A DNA stretch of 64,000 nucleotides from positions 91,566-155,565 of the forward strand of contig NZ_UXAU01000026.1 of the NCBI RefSeq assembly GCF_900609065.1, written 5' to 3'. Position 1 is the first letter of the stretch; each line of letters starts with the position of its first letter. Below, piece by piece: positions 8,871-17,819 of this stretch. This DNA is from Arthrobacter ulcerisalmonis. GTDB taxonomy: Bacteria > Actinomycetota > Actinomycetes > Actinomycetales > Micrococcaceae. Under the pieces are notes generated by a model. The model saw nothing but the letters and a program-made list of their open reading frames with translations, made no database searches and had not been told where the DNA came from. Made by a program: the position numbers and the translations under genes.

Positions 8871-10109
8871 ATGGAAGCTGATTTCAAACCGCGGCGTAAG
8901 GGCAGTGTCAAGAAGATCCTGGTGCTGGCAACAGTGTGCCTGTTGGCGGCCGCCGGCGGCGTCTTCGCAGCGGTTGCGCCCGGCCTGGCCGGAAGTTCAC
9001 TGGCTTCCGAGGCCAGTTCGGCTGTCCGTTCGGCGCCCGGCCTGGCTGCGCCGGTGGTGGCGCCAGTGAACGCGGATTCAACTCCCACAAACGGTGCCAA
9101 ACAAGTCAACCCCGCAGCGCCGGTAACCCTGACCGTGGGCAACGGCACTATTGAGCGGGTTACGCTCACCAGCACCAGTGGTGAGGGCGTGGAAGGTAGC
9201 ATCGATCCTGCTGGGACCGGCTGGGCCGCCACGGGAGCGCTGAAGTTCAACACCGACTACAGCTACACCTACGTGGTCAAAGACGGTGCCGGCCGAGAAA
9301 CCAGCATCACGCACGCCTTCAGCACGGTCTCCAGTTCACATGAGGCTGACGCTGCCATCTACCCCCTGGATGGGATGAAAGTTGGTGTGGGCCAGCCCCT
9401 GCAGGTCATCTTCAGCGAGCCTGTCCTCAACCGTGCCGCTGTCGAGAAAGCCATCACTATCACCAGCAGCGCCGGCCAGGTAGGCGCCTTCCACTGGTAC
9501 AGCGACACCATGGTGCGGTATCGGGCGGAGAACTTCTGGACCGCGAACTCCACGGTTTCGATGGACATGAAACTATTCGGCGTGGACCTCGGCAACGGCC
9601 AGATCGCCAACTTCAACAAGAAGATGAGCATCAACATCGGCGATAAGAAGGTTGCTGTTGCGGACGCCACCGCTCACACCTTCACGCTCAGCGTCAACGA
9701 CCAACCGGTCAAGACCTTGCCGGTCAGCATGGGGGACAAGCGGTTCCCCTCTGCCCGCGGTTTCGGCGTGTTGATGGAGAAGAAGCGCTACGACCACTTC
9801 CGGGCCGCCAGCATCGGCCTGAAGCCCGGCGACCCCGCCTACTATGGGGAAGAGGATGTTGAGTACACCATCCGGCTGACTCTCAGCGGCGCGTATCTGC
9901 ACCAGGCGCTCGACTCGGCGTTCCCCTACATCGGCAACACTAACGTCTCGCATGGCTGCATCGGGTTCCTGCCGGACGGTGCCGCCTGGGTCTTTGAGAA
10001 CATGGGCACCGGCGACGTTGTCCAGATCATCAACACCGAAGGCGACTACGCAGCCAACGACGACGGCTACGGCGACTGGAACATCCCCTGGGCCGAGTAC
10101 GACAACTAA
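8871..10109 (+). CDS. L,D-transpeptidase (Ig-like domains plus YkuD), exported
   Basis: Forms 3-3 cross-links in peptidoglycan or attaches proteins to it; acts outside the membrane. Residues 15-37 are a signal anchor after a basic N-terminus. Two Ig-like domains of the LdtMt2 type follow (about 70-170 and 175-265), then the YkuD catalytic domain with SHGCIGF, giving His361 and catalytic Cys363. The length (412 aa) is normal. Flanked by a terminator and its own leaderless promoter, it appears monocistronic. The specific paralogue cannot be told from sequence alone. Confidence 0.9.
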   Translation: MEADFKPRRKGSVKKILVLATVCLLAAAGGVFAAVAPGLAGSSLASEASSAVRSAPGLAAPVVAPVNADSTPTNGAKQVNPAAPVTLTVGNGTIERVTLTSTSGEGVEGSIDPAGTGWAATGALKFNTDYSYTYVVKDGAGRETSITHAFSTVSSSHEADAAIYPLDGMKVGVGQPLQVIFSEPVLNRAAVEKAITITSSAGQVGAFHWYSDTMVRYRAENFWTANSTVSMDMKLFGVDLGNGQIANFNKKMSINIGDKKVAVADATAHTFTLSVNDQPVKTLPVSMGDKRFPSARGFGVLMEKKRYDHFRAASIGLKPGDPAYYGEEDVEYTIRLTLSGAYLHQALDSAFPYIGNTNVSHGCIGFLPDGAAWVFENMGTGDVVQIINTEGDYAANDDGYGDWNIPWAEYDN

Positions 10110-10287
10110 GCCCGGCCTCGTGGCAGGTCCGACTGGGCTGCGGCGCGCCACGGGTACTGCCCGAATCGTTGTAATTCTGGCGGGGTGGTTTCCCGCGGGG
10201 CTTCGCACCGGCCGGTAGGCTCGAGGGCAGAGTCAGGCGCAGCGTCCCTACGCGGCGCGCAGAAACCCCAACGGAAGTGACGCCGCT

Positions 10288-11601
10288 GTGAAAGACGAGA
10301 AATCGGTCCCCACCAAGAACGTGGCGGCCCCGGAGGAACCCCTCCTGGATACCTCTGCCGACTCCGACGAACCGGCCTTCTCCTGGCTCACCCCCGCCAA
10401 GCCAAGCGCTGCAGGCTCCGAGAAACCGGGTGCCTCCAACGCAGGCAAGACTGCCGCGAATGCCGGGCCCGCTGCCAACGAGCAAGGAAGCCGCCCCGCC
10501 GGACGCGCCACCACCCCCACGGGCAGCACCACGGCACCAACCGCTGTGCACCCAGTCACCGGCAGTGCCACCACCGGCAGTGCAGCAACCAGCAGCGCAA
10601 CGAACGGCACTGCACCGACTGGCGGCGCGACCACCCTCGGCGCGGCGTCCGCAACGGCCGCCTCCGCAACAGCCTCGCCCACCGCCAAAACGACTGCCAC
10701 CCCCATAACGCCAGCGGGACGGACGGCCCAGCCCGAGAGCAGAGCGGAGCGCAAGGCTGCTGCAGCCGCCGTCGAACCCACCAAGGACAACGCACCCCTC
10801 TTTGAAGAGCGGCACCCCACCTCTGCCCTGCAGGTCCGTCCGCCCGAGGACGAGGTGGAACGGCGCAACGCCCAACGGGAGAACGCCGTCAACGCCAAAC
10901 CCGTCATGCCGCGCGTCACGCAGGTCCTGCTCGCCATCTTCTATCCACTGGTGCTGCTGATCCTCGCTGTCCGCGCGGTCACCAGCCCGCTGTTCCTCTG
11001 GATCGAATACAACCGGCCCGGCTTCCCCGGAGACGGCTACGGATTCAGTACCGATGACCGGATGACCTACGGTTCGTACGCGGTGGACTACCTGAGTAAC
11101 TGGGCGAGCCCCAGGTACCTGGGGGACCTGGTCTACCGCAGCGGCGACAAGCTGTTCAAGGACGGCGAAGTCAGCCACATGGCCGACGTGAAAACGGTCA
11201 TCCTTTCCACGTTCGGTGCTGGTGCGCTGCTGTTGCTGCTGGGCCTGGCAGCCATCATCTACCTGCGCAAGCGGAGCAAGGGCGGGGTCCGGCGGGCCTT
11301 GTTTGCCGGTTCCCTGGTCACCCTGGCCGTCATCGCGGGCCTGGGCACCTTGGCGATCCTGGGCTGGCAGCAGTTCTTCACCGAATTCCACCGCATCTTC
11401 TTTGCGGATGGTTCCTGGACGTTCAGCCTGGACGACACCCTCATTCGACTCTTCCCGGGACAATTCTGGATTGACGCGGGCATCGGAATCGGCGGAATGG
11501 TGCTGGTGGCCGCCATCCTCACCTTGGTCCTGACCTGGCCTACGCGCCGCCGTCGTGGACTGCCAGCCCGGAAGGCGCCGGCAACCGCTGATCAGGAGTA
11601 G
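10288..11601 (+). CDS. TIGR01906-family integral membrane protein with long disordered N-terminus
   Basis: Residues 1-200 are low-complexity (Ala, Thr, Pro, Ser) with no fold. From about 210 come four membrane helices (210-236, 310-330, 343-365, 393-418) and an extracytoplasmic loop between the first two, the layout of the TIGR01906/DUF1461 family. The biochemical role here is unknown. The GTG start has GGAAGTGA at 10273-10280. A TAGGCT -10 is at 10216-10221. It converges on the acyl-CoA ligase gene with a 10-nt overlap of the 3' ends. The repeated Ala/Thr N-terminus could be a target for the O-mannosyltransferase only if exported, which the predicted topology does not support. Confidence 0.78.
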   Translation: MKDEKSVPTKNVAAPEEPLLDTSADSDEPAFSWLTPAKPSAAGSEKPGASNAGKTAANAGPAANEQGSRPAGRATTPTGSTTAPTAVHPVTGSATTGSAATSSATNGTAPTGGATTLGAASATAASATASPTAKTTATPITPAGRTAQPESRAERKAAAAAVEPTKDNAPLFEERHPTSALQVRPPEDEVERRNAQRENAVNAKPVMPRVTQVLLAIFYPLVLLILAVRAVTSPLFLWIEYNRPGFPGDGYGFSTDDRMTYGSYAVDYLSNWASPRYLGDLVYRSGDKLFKDGEVSHMADVKTVILSTFGAGALLLLLGLAAIIYLRKRSKGGVRRALFAGSLVTLAVIAGLGTLAILGWQQFFTEFHRIFFADGSWTFSLDDTLIRLFPGQFWIDAGIGIGGMVLVAAILTLVLTWPTRRRRGLPARKAPATADQE

Positions 11602-13421
11602 ATCCGCGCGATCTCGTCGTCGAAGTCGTTGACGACGGCGGCCCTCTTGAGTTTCAGGGACGGCGTCAGGTGCCCTGACTCAAGGGTGAAGTCGGCGTCG
11701 AGGAGGGTGAAGGTCCGGATCGATTCGGCCTTGGAGACCAAGAGGTTCGCCCGGTCCACCGCCTCCTGGACCGCTGCCTTGACGGCGGGATCTGCCACGG
11801 CGTCGCTCATGGTCAGCGGTGGCAGGTTCTGGACGGTGCGCCAGTTGGCGAGGCCTTCCGGGTCCAACGTGATGAGTGCGGCAACGAACGGTTTCCCGTC
11901 ACCCACCACCACAGCGTGGCCTACCAGGTGGTGGGCCCGGACGGACTCCTCCAGCGGGCCGGGAGCAACGTTCTTGCCGCCAGCAGTCACCAGGATGTCC
12001 TTCTTGCGCCCCGTGACCGTGAGGAACCCTTCGGCGTCAAGGACGCCCAGGTCCCCAGTCCGGAAGAAGCCATCCACGAAGGCGGCACTGTTCGCGGCAT
12101 CGTTGTGGTGATACCCCTTGAAAACGCCGATTCCCTTGACCAGGATCTCGCCGTCCGGAGCGACCCGGATGGTGGTGCCGGGGATGGGAATCCCCACCGA
12201 GCCCACCCGGGTCCGTGACGGGGTGTTGGCCGTGCACGGCGCCGTTGTTTCGGTGAGGCCATACCCCTCCAACACCGGGATGCCCACCCCGCGGAAGAAG
12301 TGCGCGTCGTCGAGGGCCAACGGGCTGGCACCTGACACGGTGTAGCCCACCTGGCCGCCCAGGGCCCCGCGGAGGCGGGGGTAGACCAGCCGATCAAAGA
12401 GTGCCTGCTTGGTGCGGCTCAGCAGCCGTGGCCCGGGGCCTTCGCCGCGGCTTTGTGCATCCTGTTCCCGTGAGTACTCGATGGCCACCGCGGCGGCGGC
12501 CGCAAAGAGCCGGCCCTTGCCCGCCACCGTCGCCTTGTGGGCGGCGGTAGCTCGCACCTTCTCAAAGATCCGGGGCACCACCAGAAGAAATGTCGGTTTG
12601 AAACTGCCCAGGTCGGCCAGCAGTTGAGCGGCGCCGGGGGTATGGGCCAACGTCACACCGGCGTGCAGGCATACGACCTGGACAGCACGGGCCAGCACGT
12701 GCGCCAGTGGCAGAAACATCAGGGTCCGGGCGCCGTCCTTGAGGAGGATCTCCGGTAGGAAGGCCACAATGTTGGCCGCGACGAGCGCAAAGTTGCCGTG
12801 GGTGATCTCGCACCCCTTCGGCTTTCCGGTGGTCCCGGAGGTGTAGACCAGCGAGGCGACACTGTTCAGGTCCGCCCTGGTGCGCTGCCGCTCCAGTTCG
12901 GCGTCGGCCACGCCAGCCCCGGCGGCGGTGAGGCTGTCCAAGTTGGGGGCATCGCCGTCGTGATCCATCCGGACCACCCCCACCAGCCGGTCGCGGAGGC
13001 GCTCCGAACTGCCCAGGACGCCGCTGACCAGCTGCGCGAGATCGTCGGTGCCCACGAAGACCCGCCGCACGCCGGCGTCTTCGATGATCCACTCAACCTG
13101 GCTGGCGGAGGACGTTTCGTAGATGGGTACCGTGACGCCACCGGCGAACCAGGTGGCGAAGTCCACCAAGGTCCATTCGTAGCAGGTGGCGGACATGACG
13201 GCCACCGAATCGCCGGGTTCCAGGCCGCCGGCGATGAGTCCCTTGGCGAGCGCGCGGACGTCCTGCAGGAAGGTCTGCGCTGAGACGTCCAGCCAGCCGT
13301 TGGGGCCTTTGCGCCGGTAGAGCGCCGCGGCAGGATTGCTGGTGTGCCGCGCCAGCAGCAGGTCAGTGACGTTACTGGTGGGATCGAGCTCTACCAGCAG
13401 TTCTGTACTTGCTTCCCGCAC
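11592..13421 (-). CDS. Long-chain fatty-acid--CoA ligase (FadD15-like AMP-binding enzyme)
   Basis: Activates long-chain fatty acids to acyl-AMP and then acyl-CoA. The phosphate-binding loop YTSGTTGKPKG is at 193-203; the later motifs EGYGLTETTA and GRKKDILVTAGGKN contain the adenine-binding and hinge/catalytic Lys region. The length (609 aa) fits the FadD15/long-chain clade. I prefer GTG 13421 because CGGAGAA lies 7 nt upstream; GTG 13445 has no ribosome site. It lies 40-64 nt behind the mannosyltransferase gene in the same direction and may be co-transcribed with it. Confidence 0.9.
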   Translation of the reverse strand: MREASTELLVELDPTSNVTDLLLARHTSNPAAALYRRKGPNGWLDVSAQTFLQDVRALAKGLIAGGLEPGDSVAVMSATCYEWTLVDFATWFAGGVTVPIYETSSASQVEWIIEDAGVRRVFVGTDDLAQLVSGVLGSSERLRDRLVGVVRMDHDGDAPNLDSLTAAGAGVADAELERQRTRADLNSVASLVYTSGTTGKPKGCEITHGNFALVAANIVAFLPEILLKDGARTLMFLPLAHVLARAVQVVCLHAGVTLAHTPGAAQLLADLGSFKPTFLLVVPRIFEKVRATAAHKATVAGKGRLFAAAAAVAIEYSREQDAQSRGEGPGPRLLSRTKQALFDRLVYPRLRGALGGQVGYTVSGASPLALDDAHFFRGVGIPVLEGYGLTETTAPCTANTPSRTRVGSVGIPIPGTTIRVAPDGEILVKGIGVFKGYHHNDAANSAAFVDGFFRTGDLGVLDAEGFLTVTGRKKDILVTAGGKNVAPGPLEESVRAHHLVGHAVVVGDGKPFVAALITLDPEGLANWRTVQNLPPLTMSDAVADPAVKAAVQEAVDRANLLVSKAESIRTFTLLDADFTLESGHLTPSLKLKRAAVVNDFDDEIARIYS

Positions 13422-13485
13422 GCCAGTTCTCCGTTCCGCAGCCACGGCCGCACCAGCAGCCCGATTGGTCTACTGCCATCCTGCC

Positions 13486-15171
13486 CTAGATCCAGGACGG
13501 CATCCACATTCGAATCCGCCACTGGTCGTAGGGGATGATTTCGGCTGCCCACACGGGGTAGAAGAAGGCCGAAAGCAACAGCGCCACCACCAGGAACATC
13601 GCTACCAGGTAGAGTCCCGAGCGGCGGCGCCAGGGCGGGTCATTGGCCCGGCCCAGGACCAGGCCCAGGCAGTAGACCAGCGCCAGTACCAGGAACGGCT
13701 CGAAGGAAATTGCGTAGAAGAAGAACATGGTGCGGTCCGGGTACATGAACCACGGCAGGTAGCCCACGGCGACGCCCGCCACGATGGCCCCAGCGCGCCA
13801 ATCCCGACGCCCAGCCCACCAGAACAGCAGCACCACCAGGGAAATCGCGGCGGCCCACCAGATCAGCGGATTGCCCACCGAGAGGATCGCTGAGGTGCAC
13901 TTCTCTACGGTGCAGCCCTCGGTGCCCTGGGCGGGAGATTCGTAGAAGAAAGACGTGGGCCTGCCCATAACCAGCCAACTCCAGGCGTTGGCCTCGTAGG
14001 GGTGCTCTGAACTGAGGCCTTGATGGAACTTATAGGCTTCCAGGTGGTAATGCGCCAGTGACCGGACGGCGTCAGGCAACCAGCCGCACTCGGCGCTGGG
14101 ATTGCTTTGCGCCCAGCGCCGGAAGTACGCATCGTCGGACCGGAACCAACCAATCCACGTAGCGGCGTAGACCACCGCGGCAACCGGGACAATGCTGATG
14201 AATGCGGGCAGCCCGTCCTTGGTGATGCCGCCGCTGATCCAGCCACGAATGCCTGCGATCCTGCGTGCGCTGAGGTCCCAGAAGACCGTCAGGAGGCCGA
14301 ATCCTGCCAGGAAGAAGAGCCCAGACCATTTGGTGCCCACGGCAAGGCCCAGGCAGACGCCGGCGGCTACCCGCCACCAGCGGACTCCCAGCCACGGTCC
14401 GGAAAGCAGGAGGGCCGACGGCGGTCCACCCACCTTGGCTGCCGCGGCGGCCAGCCGGGCAGCGAGCCTGCGCCGGCCGTCGTCGCGATCCATGAGGAGG
14501 GCGCCGAACGCCGCCAGGACCCAGAACATCAAGAAGATGTCCAGCAAGGATGTCCGGGACATCACCAGGTGGTGGCCGTCGACGGCGAGAAGGAGGCCCG
14601 CCGCGCCGGCCAGGGGGAGCGACCGGAAGAGCTTGAGGGCAATCAGGGAGATGAGGAGTACTGACAGGGTTCCGGTCAAGGCCGCGGCAAAGCGCCAGCC
14701 GAAAGGATTATCTGAGCCGAACAGCCACATACCTGCAGCGATCATCCACTTGCCCACCGGTGGGTGCACCACATATTCGGGGGTGTTCAAGATGACGGTG
14801 GGATCCCCGGCGTTGAAGGCATCGTTGGCCTTGTCTGGCCAGTTGCGTTCGTAGCCGCTCTGCAGGAACGAGTAGGCGTCCTTGACGTAGTAGGTCTCAT
14901 CGAAGACCAGCTTGGGTGGACTGCCCAACCGCACGAAGCGCAGGATGCCGGCCACCACAGCGGTGAAGACGGGAACGGCGATGAACCAGAGCCGGAGCGA
15001 GAGCGGGTAGGCGCGCCAATCCTGGATGCTGCCCAGGAGCCGGCGCCGGAGGGCTTCGTCAGTGAAGGCCTCGGTGGGCCGGGCCACCCAGGGCCGCGCT
15101 GTTCGTGGCGGCCGTCCCTCCGCTGGCACAGGATCGCTGGCTGCTGCGGGCCGGGTGGGGGTCTGGGTCAC
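13486..15171 (-). CDS. Protein O-mannosyltransferase (GT39, PMT; Rv1002c-like)
   Basis: Transfers mannose from polyprenyl-phosphate-mannose to Ser/Thr of exported proteins during secretion. Polytopic membrane enzyme of 561 aa: first helix at about 60-80, then the extracytoplasmic Asp91-Glu92 motif (FDETYYVKDAYS) that carries the catalytic acid in this family, followed by about ten more helices and the conserved C-terminal loop region. The first 55 residues are a cytosolic Pro/Arg-rich tail. Divergent from rsmI exactly as Rv1002c/Rv1003 in Mycobacterium. The GTG start follows a -10 by 6 nt with no ribosome site, predicting a leaderless mRNA. Confidence 0.93.
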   Translation of the reverse strand: MTQTPTRPAAASDPVPAEGRPPRTARPWVARPTEAFTDEALRRRLLGSIQDWRAYPLSLRLWFIAVPVFTAVVAGILRFVRLGSPPKLVFDETYYVKDAYSFLQSGYERNWPDKANDAFNAGDPTVILNTPEYVVHPPVGKWMIAAGMWLFGSDNPFGWRFAAALTGTLSVLLISLIALKLFRSLPLAGAAGLLLAVDGHHLVMSRTSLLDIFLMFWVLAAFGALLMDRDDGRRRLAARLAAAAAKVGGPPSALLLSGPWLGVRWWRVAAGVCLGLAVGTKWSGLFFLAGFGLLTVFWDLSARRIAGIRGWISGGITKDGLPAFISIVPVAAVVYAATWIGWFRSDDAYFRRWAQSNPSAECGWLPDAVRSLAHYHLEAYKFHQGLSSEHPYEANAWSWLVMGRPTSFFYESPAQGTEGCTVEKCTSAILSVGNPLIWWAAAISLVVLLFWWAGRRDWRAGAIVAGVAVGYLPWFMYPDRTMFFFYAISFEPFLVLALVYCLGLVLGRANDPPWRRRSGLYLVAMFLVVALLLSAFFYPVWAAEIIPYDQWRIRMWMPSWI

Positions 15172-15177
15172 GTGCCC

Positions 15178-15218
15178 ATGCTACCTTTTGCGGCTGGCCG
15201 TCCCGCTCGCAGTAGGCT
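15178..15218. promoter_or_regulatory. Back-to-back leaderless promoters for PMT and rsmI
   Basis: On the minus strand TAGCAT (15183-15178) ends 6 nt before the PMT GTG. On the plus strand TAGGCT (15213-15218) ends 6 nt before the rsmI GTG at 15225. Only 53 bp separate the two start codons and neither gene has a Shine-Dalgarno, so the promoter region is shared. Confidence 0.55.
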
Positions 15219-15224
15219 TGGGGG

Positions 15225-16100
15225 GTGGATGCTAACCCCGAAATCAGCCCGAACGCCAGCCCGACTCCCGGTGGGCGGATCGTGTTGGCCGCCACCCCCA
15301 TCGGCAACACCGGCGATGCCTCCGCTCGGCTGATCGAGCTGTTGGGGACCGCTGACATTGTGGCCGCCGAAGATACCCGCCGGCTGCACCGGCTGGTCCA
15401 GAACCTGGGCGTCACGGTGGCCGGCCGGATCATCAGCTATCACGAGCACAATGAAGCCTCGCGGACCGCGGAGCTCCTGGACCAGGTGCGCGCAGGCAGC
15501 ACCTTGGTGATGGTGACCGACGCCGGCATGCCAGCCGTCTCTGACCCTGGCTTCCGCCTGGTCGAGGGTGCCGTCGCTGCAGGGCTGACGGTGACCGCCG
15601 CGCCGGGGCCATCGGCAGTCCTGACCGCACTCGCGCTCTCTGGGCTGCCGACTGACAGGTTTTGCTTCGAGGGGTTCCTGCCCCGCAAAGCAGGCGAGCG
15701 AGCCTCCCGGCTGGCTGACCTGTCCGCGGAGCGTCGCACCATGGTGTTCTTCGAAGCCCCGCACCGTCTTGAAGTCATGCTGCGGGCCCTCCGCGAACGG
15801 TTCGGTCCCGACCGGCGGGTGGCCGTCTGCCGCGAACTCACCAAAACCTATGAGGAAGTCCTGCGGGGCTCCCTGGGCGACATCCTGGCGTGGGCCGAAT
15901 CCAACGAGGTCAGGGGCGAGATTGCCGTGGTCCTGGCCGGAGCCCCTGAACAGGCTGCCGGTACGCCGGCGGACCACGTGGCGGCCGTCAACGAATTGGT
16001 GGCACAGGGGATTCGGCTCAAAGAGGCGGTCGCCGCAGTGGCGGAGGAGTCGCGGGTCAGTAAGCGTGAGCTGTACTCGGCGGTCCTTGCGGCCCGGTAG
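15225..16100 (+). CDS. rsmI: 16S rRNA (cytidine(1402)-2'-O)-methyltransferase
   Basis: Methylates the ribose of C1402 in the decoding centre of 16S rRNA using SAM. The tetrapyrrole-methylase fold is recognisable from ATPIGN at 23-28, AAEDTR near 48, and a SHE/YHEHNE loop near 72, with the later PGPSAV motif around 125. The length (291 aa) is normal. The leaderless GTG start is discussed under its promoter. The neighbours PMT, tatD, rpfB, ksgA and ispE match the Rv1002c-Rv1011 order, but metS is absent and a dehydrogenase and a MoxR operon are inserted. Confidence 0.95.
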   Translation: MDANPEISPNASPTPGGRIVLAATPIGNTGDASARLIELLGTADIVAAEDTRRLHRLVQNLGVTVAGRIISYHEHNEASRTAELLDQVRAGSTLVMVTDAGMPAVSDPGFRLVEGAVAAGLTVTAAPGPSAVLTALALSGLPTDRFCFEGFLPRKAGERASRLADLSAERRTMVFFEAPHRLEVMLRALRERFGPDRRVAVCRELTKTYEEVLRGSLGDILAWAESNEVRGEIAVVLAGAPEQAAGTPADHVAAVNELVAQGIRLKEAVAAVAEESRVSKRELYSAVLAAR

Positions 16101-16291
16101 CTGCTGTCCGGCACTCCTCTACCACCGCACCGGCGCTGTGCAGCTGCACAAGCCAGCAGCGCATCTGCAGTGCAGCGAGGCCTAGACCCCGGGGAAATGC
16201 CCGCAGTAGGGTGAGCCTTGATCAGCCTATTGAGTCCGGCCCGGCCGGACCGCCCTGAGGCTGCAGCAACCCTAACGACGGGGGATCTCCC

Positions 16292-17791
16292 ATGACTGTT
16301 CCTGCCCAGCAAACAATCACTGCCGAGCGCGAGAGCCAGCTGCTGGCTGCTGTGCCTACGGGGTTGCTCATCAATGGTGAGTGGCGGGATGCCGCGTCAG
16401 GGAAGACGTTCGACGTCGAAGATCCCGCCACCGGGAAGGTTCTGTTGAGCATTGCCGACGCCGGCCCCGAAGACGCCGCCGCCGCGCTCGACGCTGCCGC
16501 AGCAGCCCAGGAGTCATGGGCGAAGGTGCCGCCGCGTGAGCGGGGCGAGATCCTCCGCCGTGCGTTCGAGCTGGTCACCGAGCGGGCGGACGACTTTGCC
16601 CTGTTAATGACGCTGGAGATGGGCAAGCCGCTAGCGGAGGCCCGGGGCGAAGTCACCTACGGCGCCGAATTCCTGCGTTGGTTCTCGGAAGAAGCGGTGC
16701 GTTCTTCTGGCCGCTATTCCGTCTCTCCGGACGGCAAGTCACGGCTGTTGGTGACGAAGAAGCCGGTGGGGCCGTGCTTGTTGATTACGCCGTGGAACTT
16801 CCCGTTGGCCATGGCTACCCGGAAGATCGCCCCGGCGGTCGCAGCAGGGTGCACCATGGTGCTCAAGTCGGCTAACCTCACACCGCTGACGTCCCAGCTG
16901 TTCGCCGCCGTGATGCTGGAAGCCGGCCTCCCGGCAGGTGTCCTCAATGTCATCCCTACCTCCACTGCAGGGGCCACCACCGGGCCGTTGATCAAGGATT
17001 CGCGGCTGCGGAAACTGTCGTTCACCGGATCCACGGAAGTGGGCCGTCGACTGCTGAGTGACGCGTCCGAAACGGTGCTCCGGACCTCGATGGAGTTGGG
17101 CGGCAACGCCCCGTTCCTCGTGTTCGAGGACGCCGACGTTGATGCCGCCGTGACCGGTGCGATGCTGGCGAAGCTGCGCAACATGGGTGAGGCGTGCACC
17201 GCCGCCAACCGGTTCATTGTGCACGAGTCCATCGCCGCCGAATTCGCCGAGAAGTTCGCCGCGAAGATGGCCGAGATGACCACTGCCCGTGGAACGGAGC
17301 CGGAGTCCAAGGTGGGGCCGCTGATCGACGCCAAGAGCCGGGACAAGGTCCATAGCCTGGTCTCGGACGCCATTTCCGACGGCGCCACCGCTGTGGTGGG
17401 CGGCGCGCCTGTGGACGGGCCGGGTTACTTCTACCAGCCCACCATCCTCACGGGTGTCAGCGAGGATTCCCGGATCCTTGGTGAAGAGATCTTCGGTCCG
17501 GTGGCCCCGATCGTCACCTTCAGCACCGAAGATGACGCTGTCCGGCTAGCCAACAACACCGAGTACGGGCTGGTGGCTTACGTTTTCACCAAGGACCTGA
17601 ACCGCGGCATCCGGATGGGCGAACGGTTGGAAACGGGCATGCTTGGCCTGAACGCCGGGGTCATCTCCAACGCTGCGGCACCGTTCGGCGGGGTGAAGCA
17701 GTCAGGCCTGGGCCGTGAAGGCGGCCTTGAAGGCATCGAGGAATACCTCTACACGCAGTACATCGGCATCGCCGATCCCTACGCCAGCTGA
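16292..17791 (+). CDS. gabD: Succinate-semialdehyde dehydrogenase (NAD(P)+)
   Basis: Oxidises succinate semialdehyde to succinate, the last step of the GABA shunt. The aldehyde dehydrogenase motifs are intact: catalytic Glu268 in MELGGN and catalytic Cys302 in GEACTAAN. The context PWNFPLAM and the SFTGSTEVGRRL Rossmann loop are typical of GabD/GabD1. The length (499 aa) is normal. A GGGGGAT ribosome site lies upstream, and a TAGGGT -10 at 16207-16212 gives a leader of about 70 nt. Other short-chain aldehydes cannot be excluded as substrates. No gabT is adjacent. Confidence 0.88.
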   Translation: MTVPAQQTITAERESQLLAAVPTGLLINGEWRDAASGKTFDVEDPATGKVLLSIADAGPEDAAAALDAAAAAQESWAKVPPRERGEILRRAFELVTERADDFALLMTLEMGKPLAEARGEVTYGAEFLRWFSEEAVRSSGRYSVSPDGKSRLLVTKKPVGPCLLITPWNFPLAMATRKIAPAVAAGCTMVLKSANLTPLTSQLFAAVMLEAGLPAGVLNVIPTSTAGATTGPLIKDSRLRKLSFTGSTEVGRRLLSDASETVLRTSMELGGNAPFLVFEDADVDAAVTGAMLAKLRNMGEACTAANRFIVHESIAAEFAEKFAAKMAEMTTARGTEPESKVGPLIDAKSRDKVHSLVSDAISDGATAVVGGAPVDGPGYFYQPTILTGVSEDSRILGEEIFGPVAPIVTFSTEDDAVRLANNTEYGLVAYVFTKDLNRGIRMGERLETGMLGLNAGVISNAAAPFGGVKQSGLGREGGLEGIEEYLYTQYIGIADPYAS

Positions 17792-17819
17792 CCGTTCCGC
17801 CGCGGGGACCAGCCCGGTT

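Noticed and set aside
10288..10900. Low-complexity Ala/Thr-rich stretch as a repeat or mobile element
   Set aside because: It is the in-frame disordered N-terminus of the TIGR01906 protein; no DNA-level tandem repeat unit is conserved.
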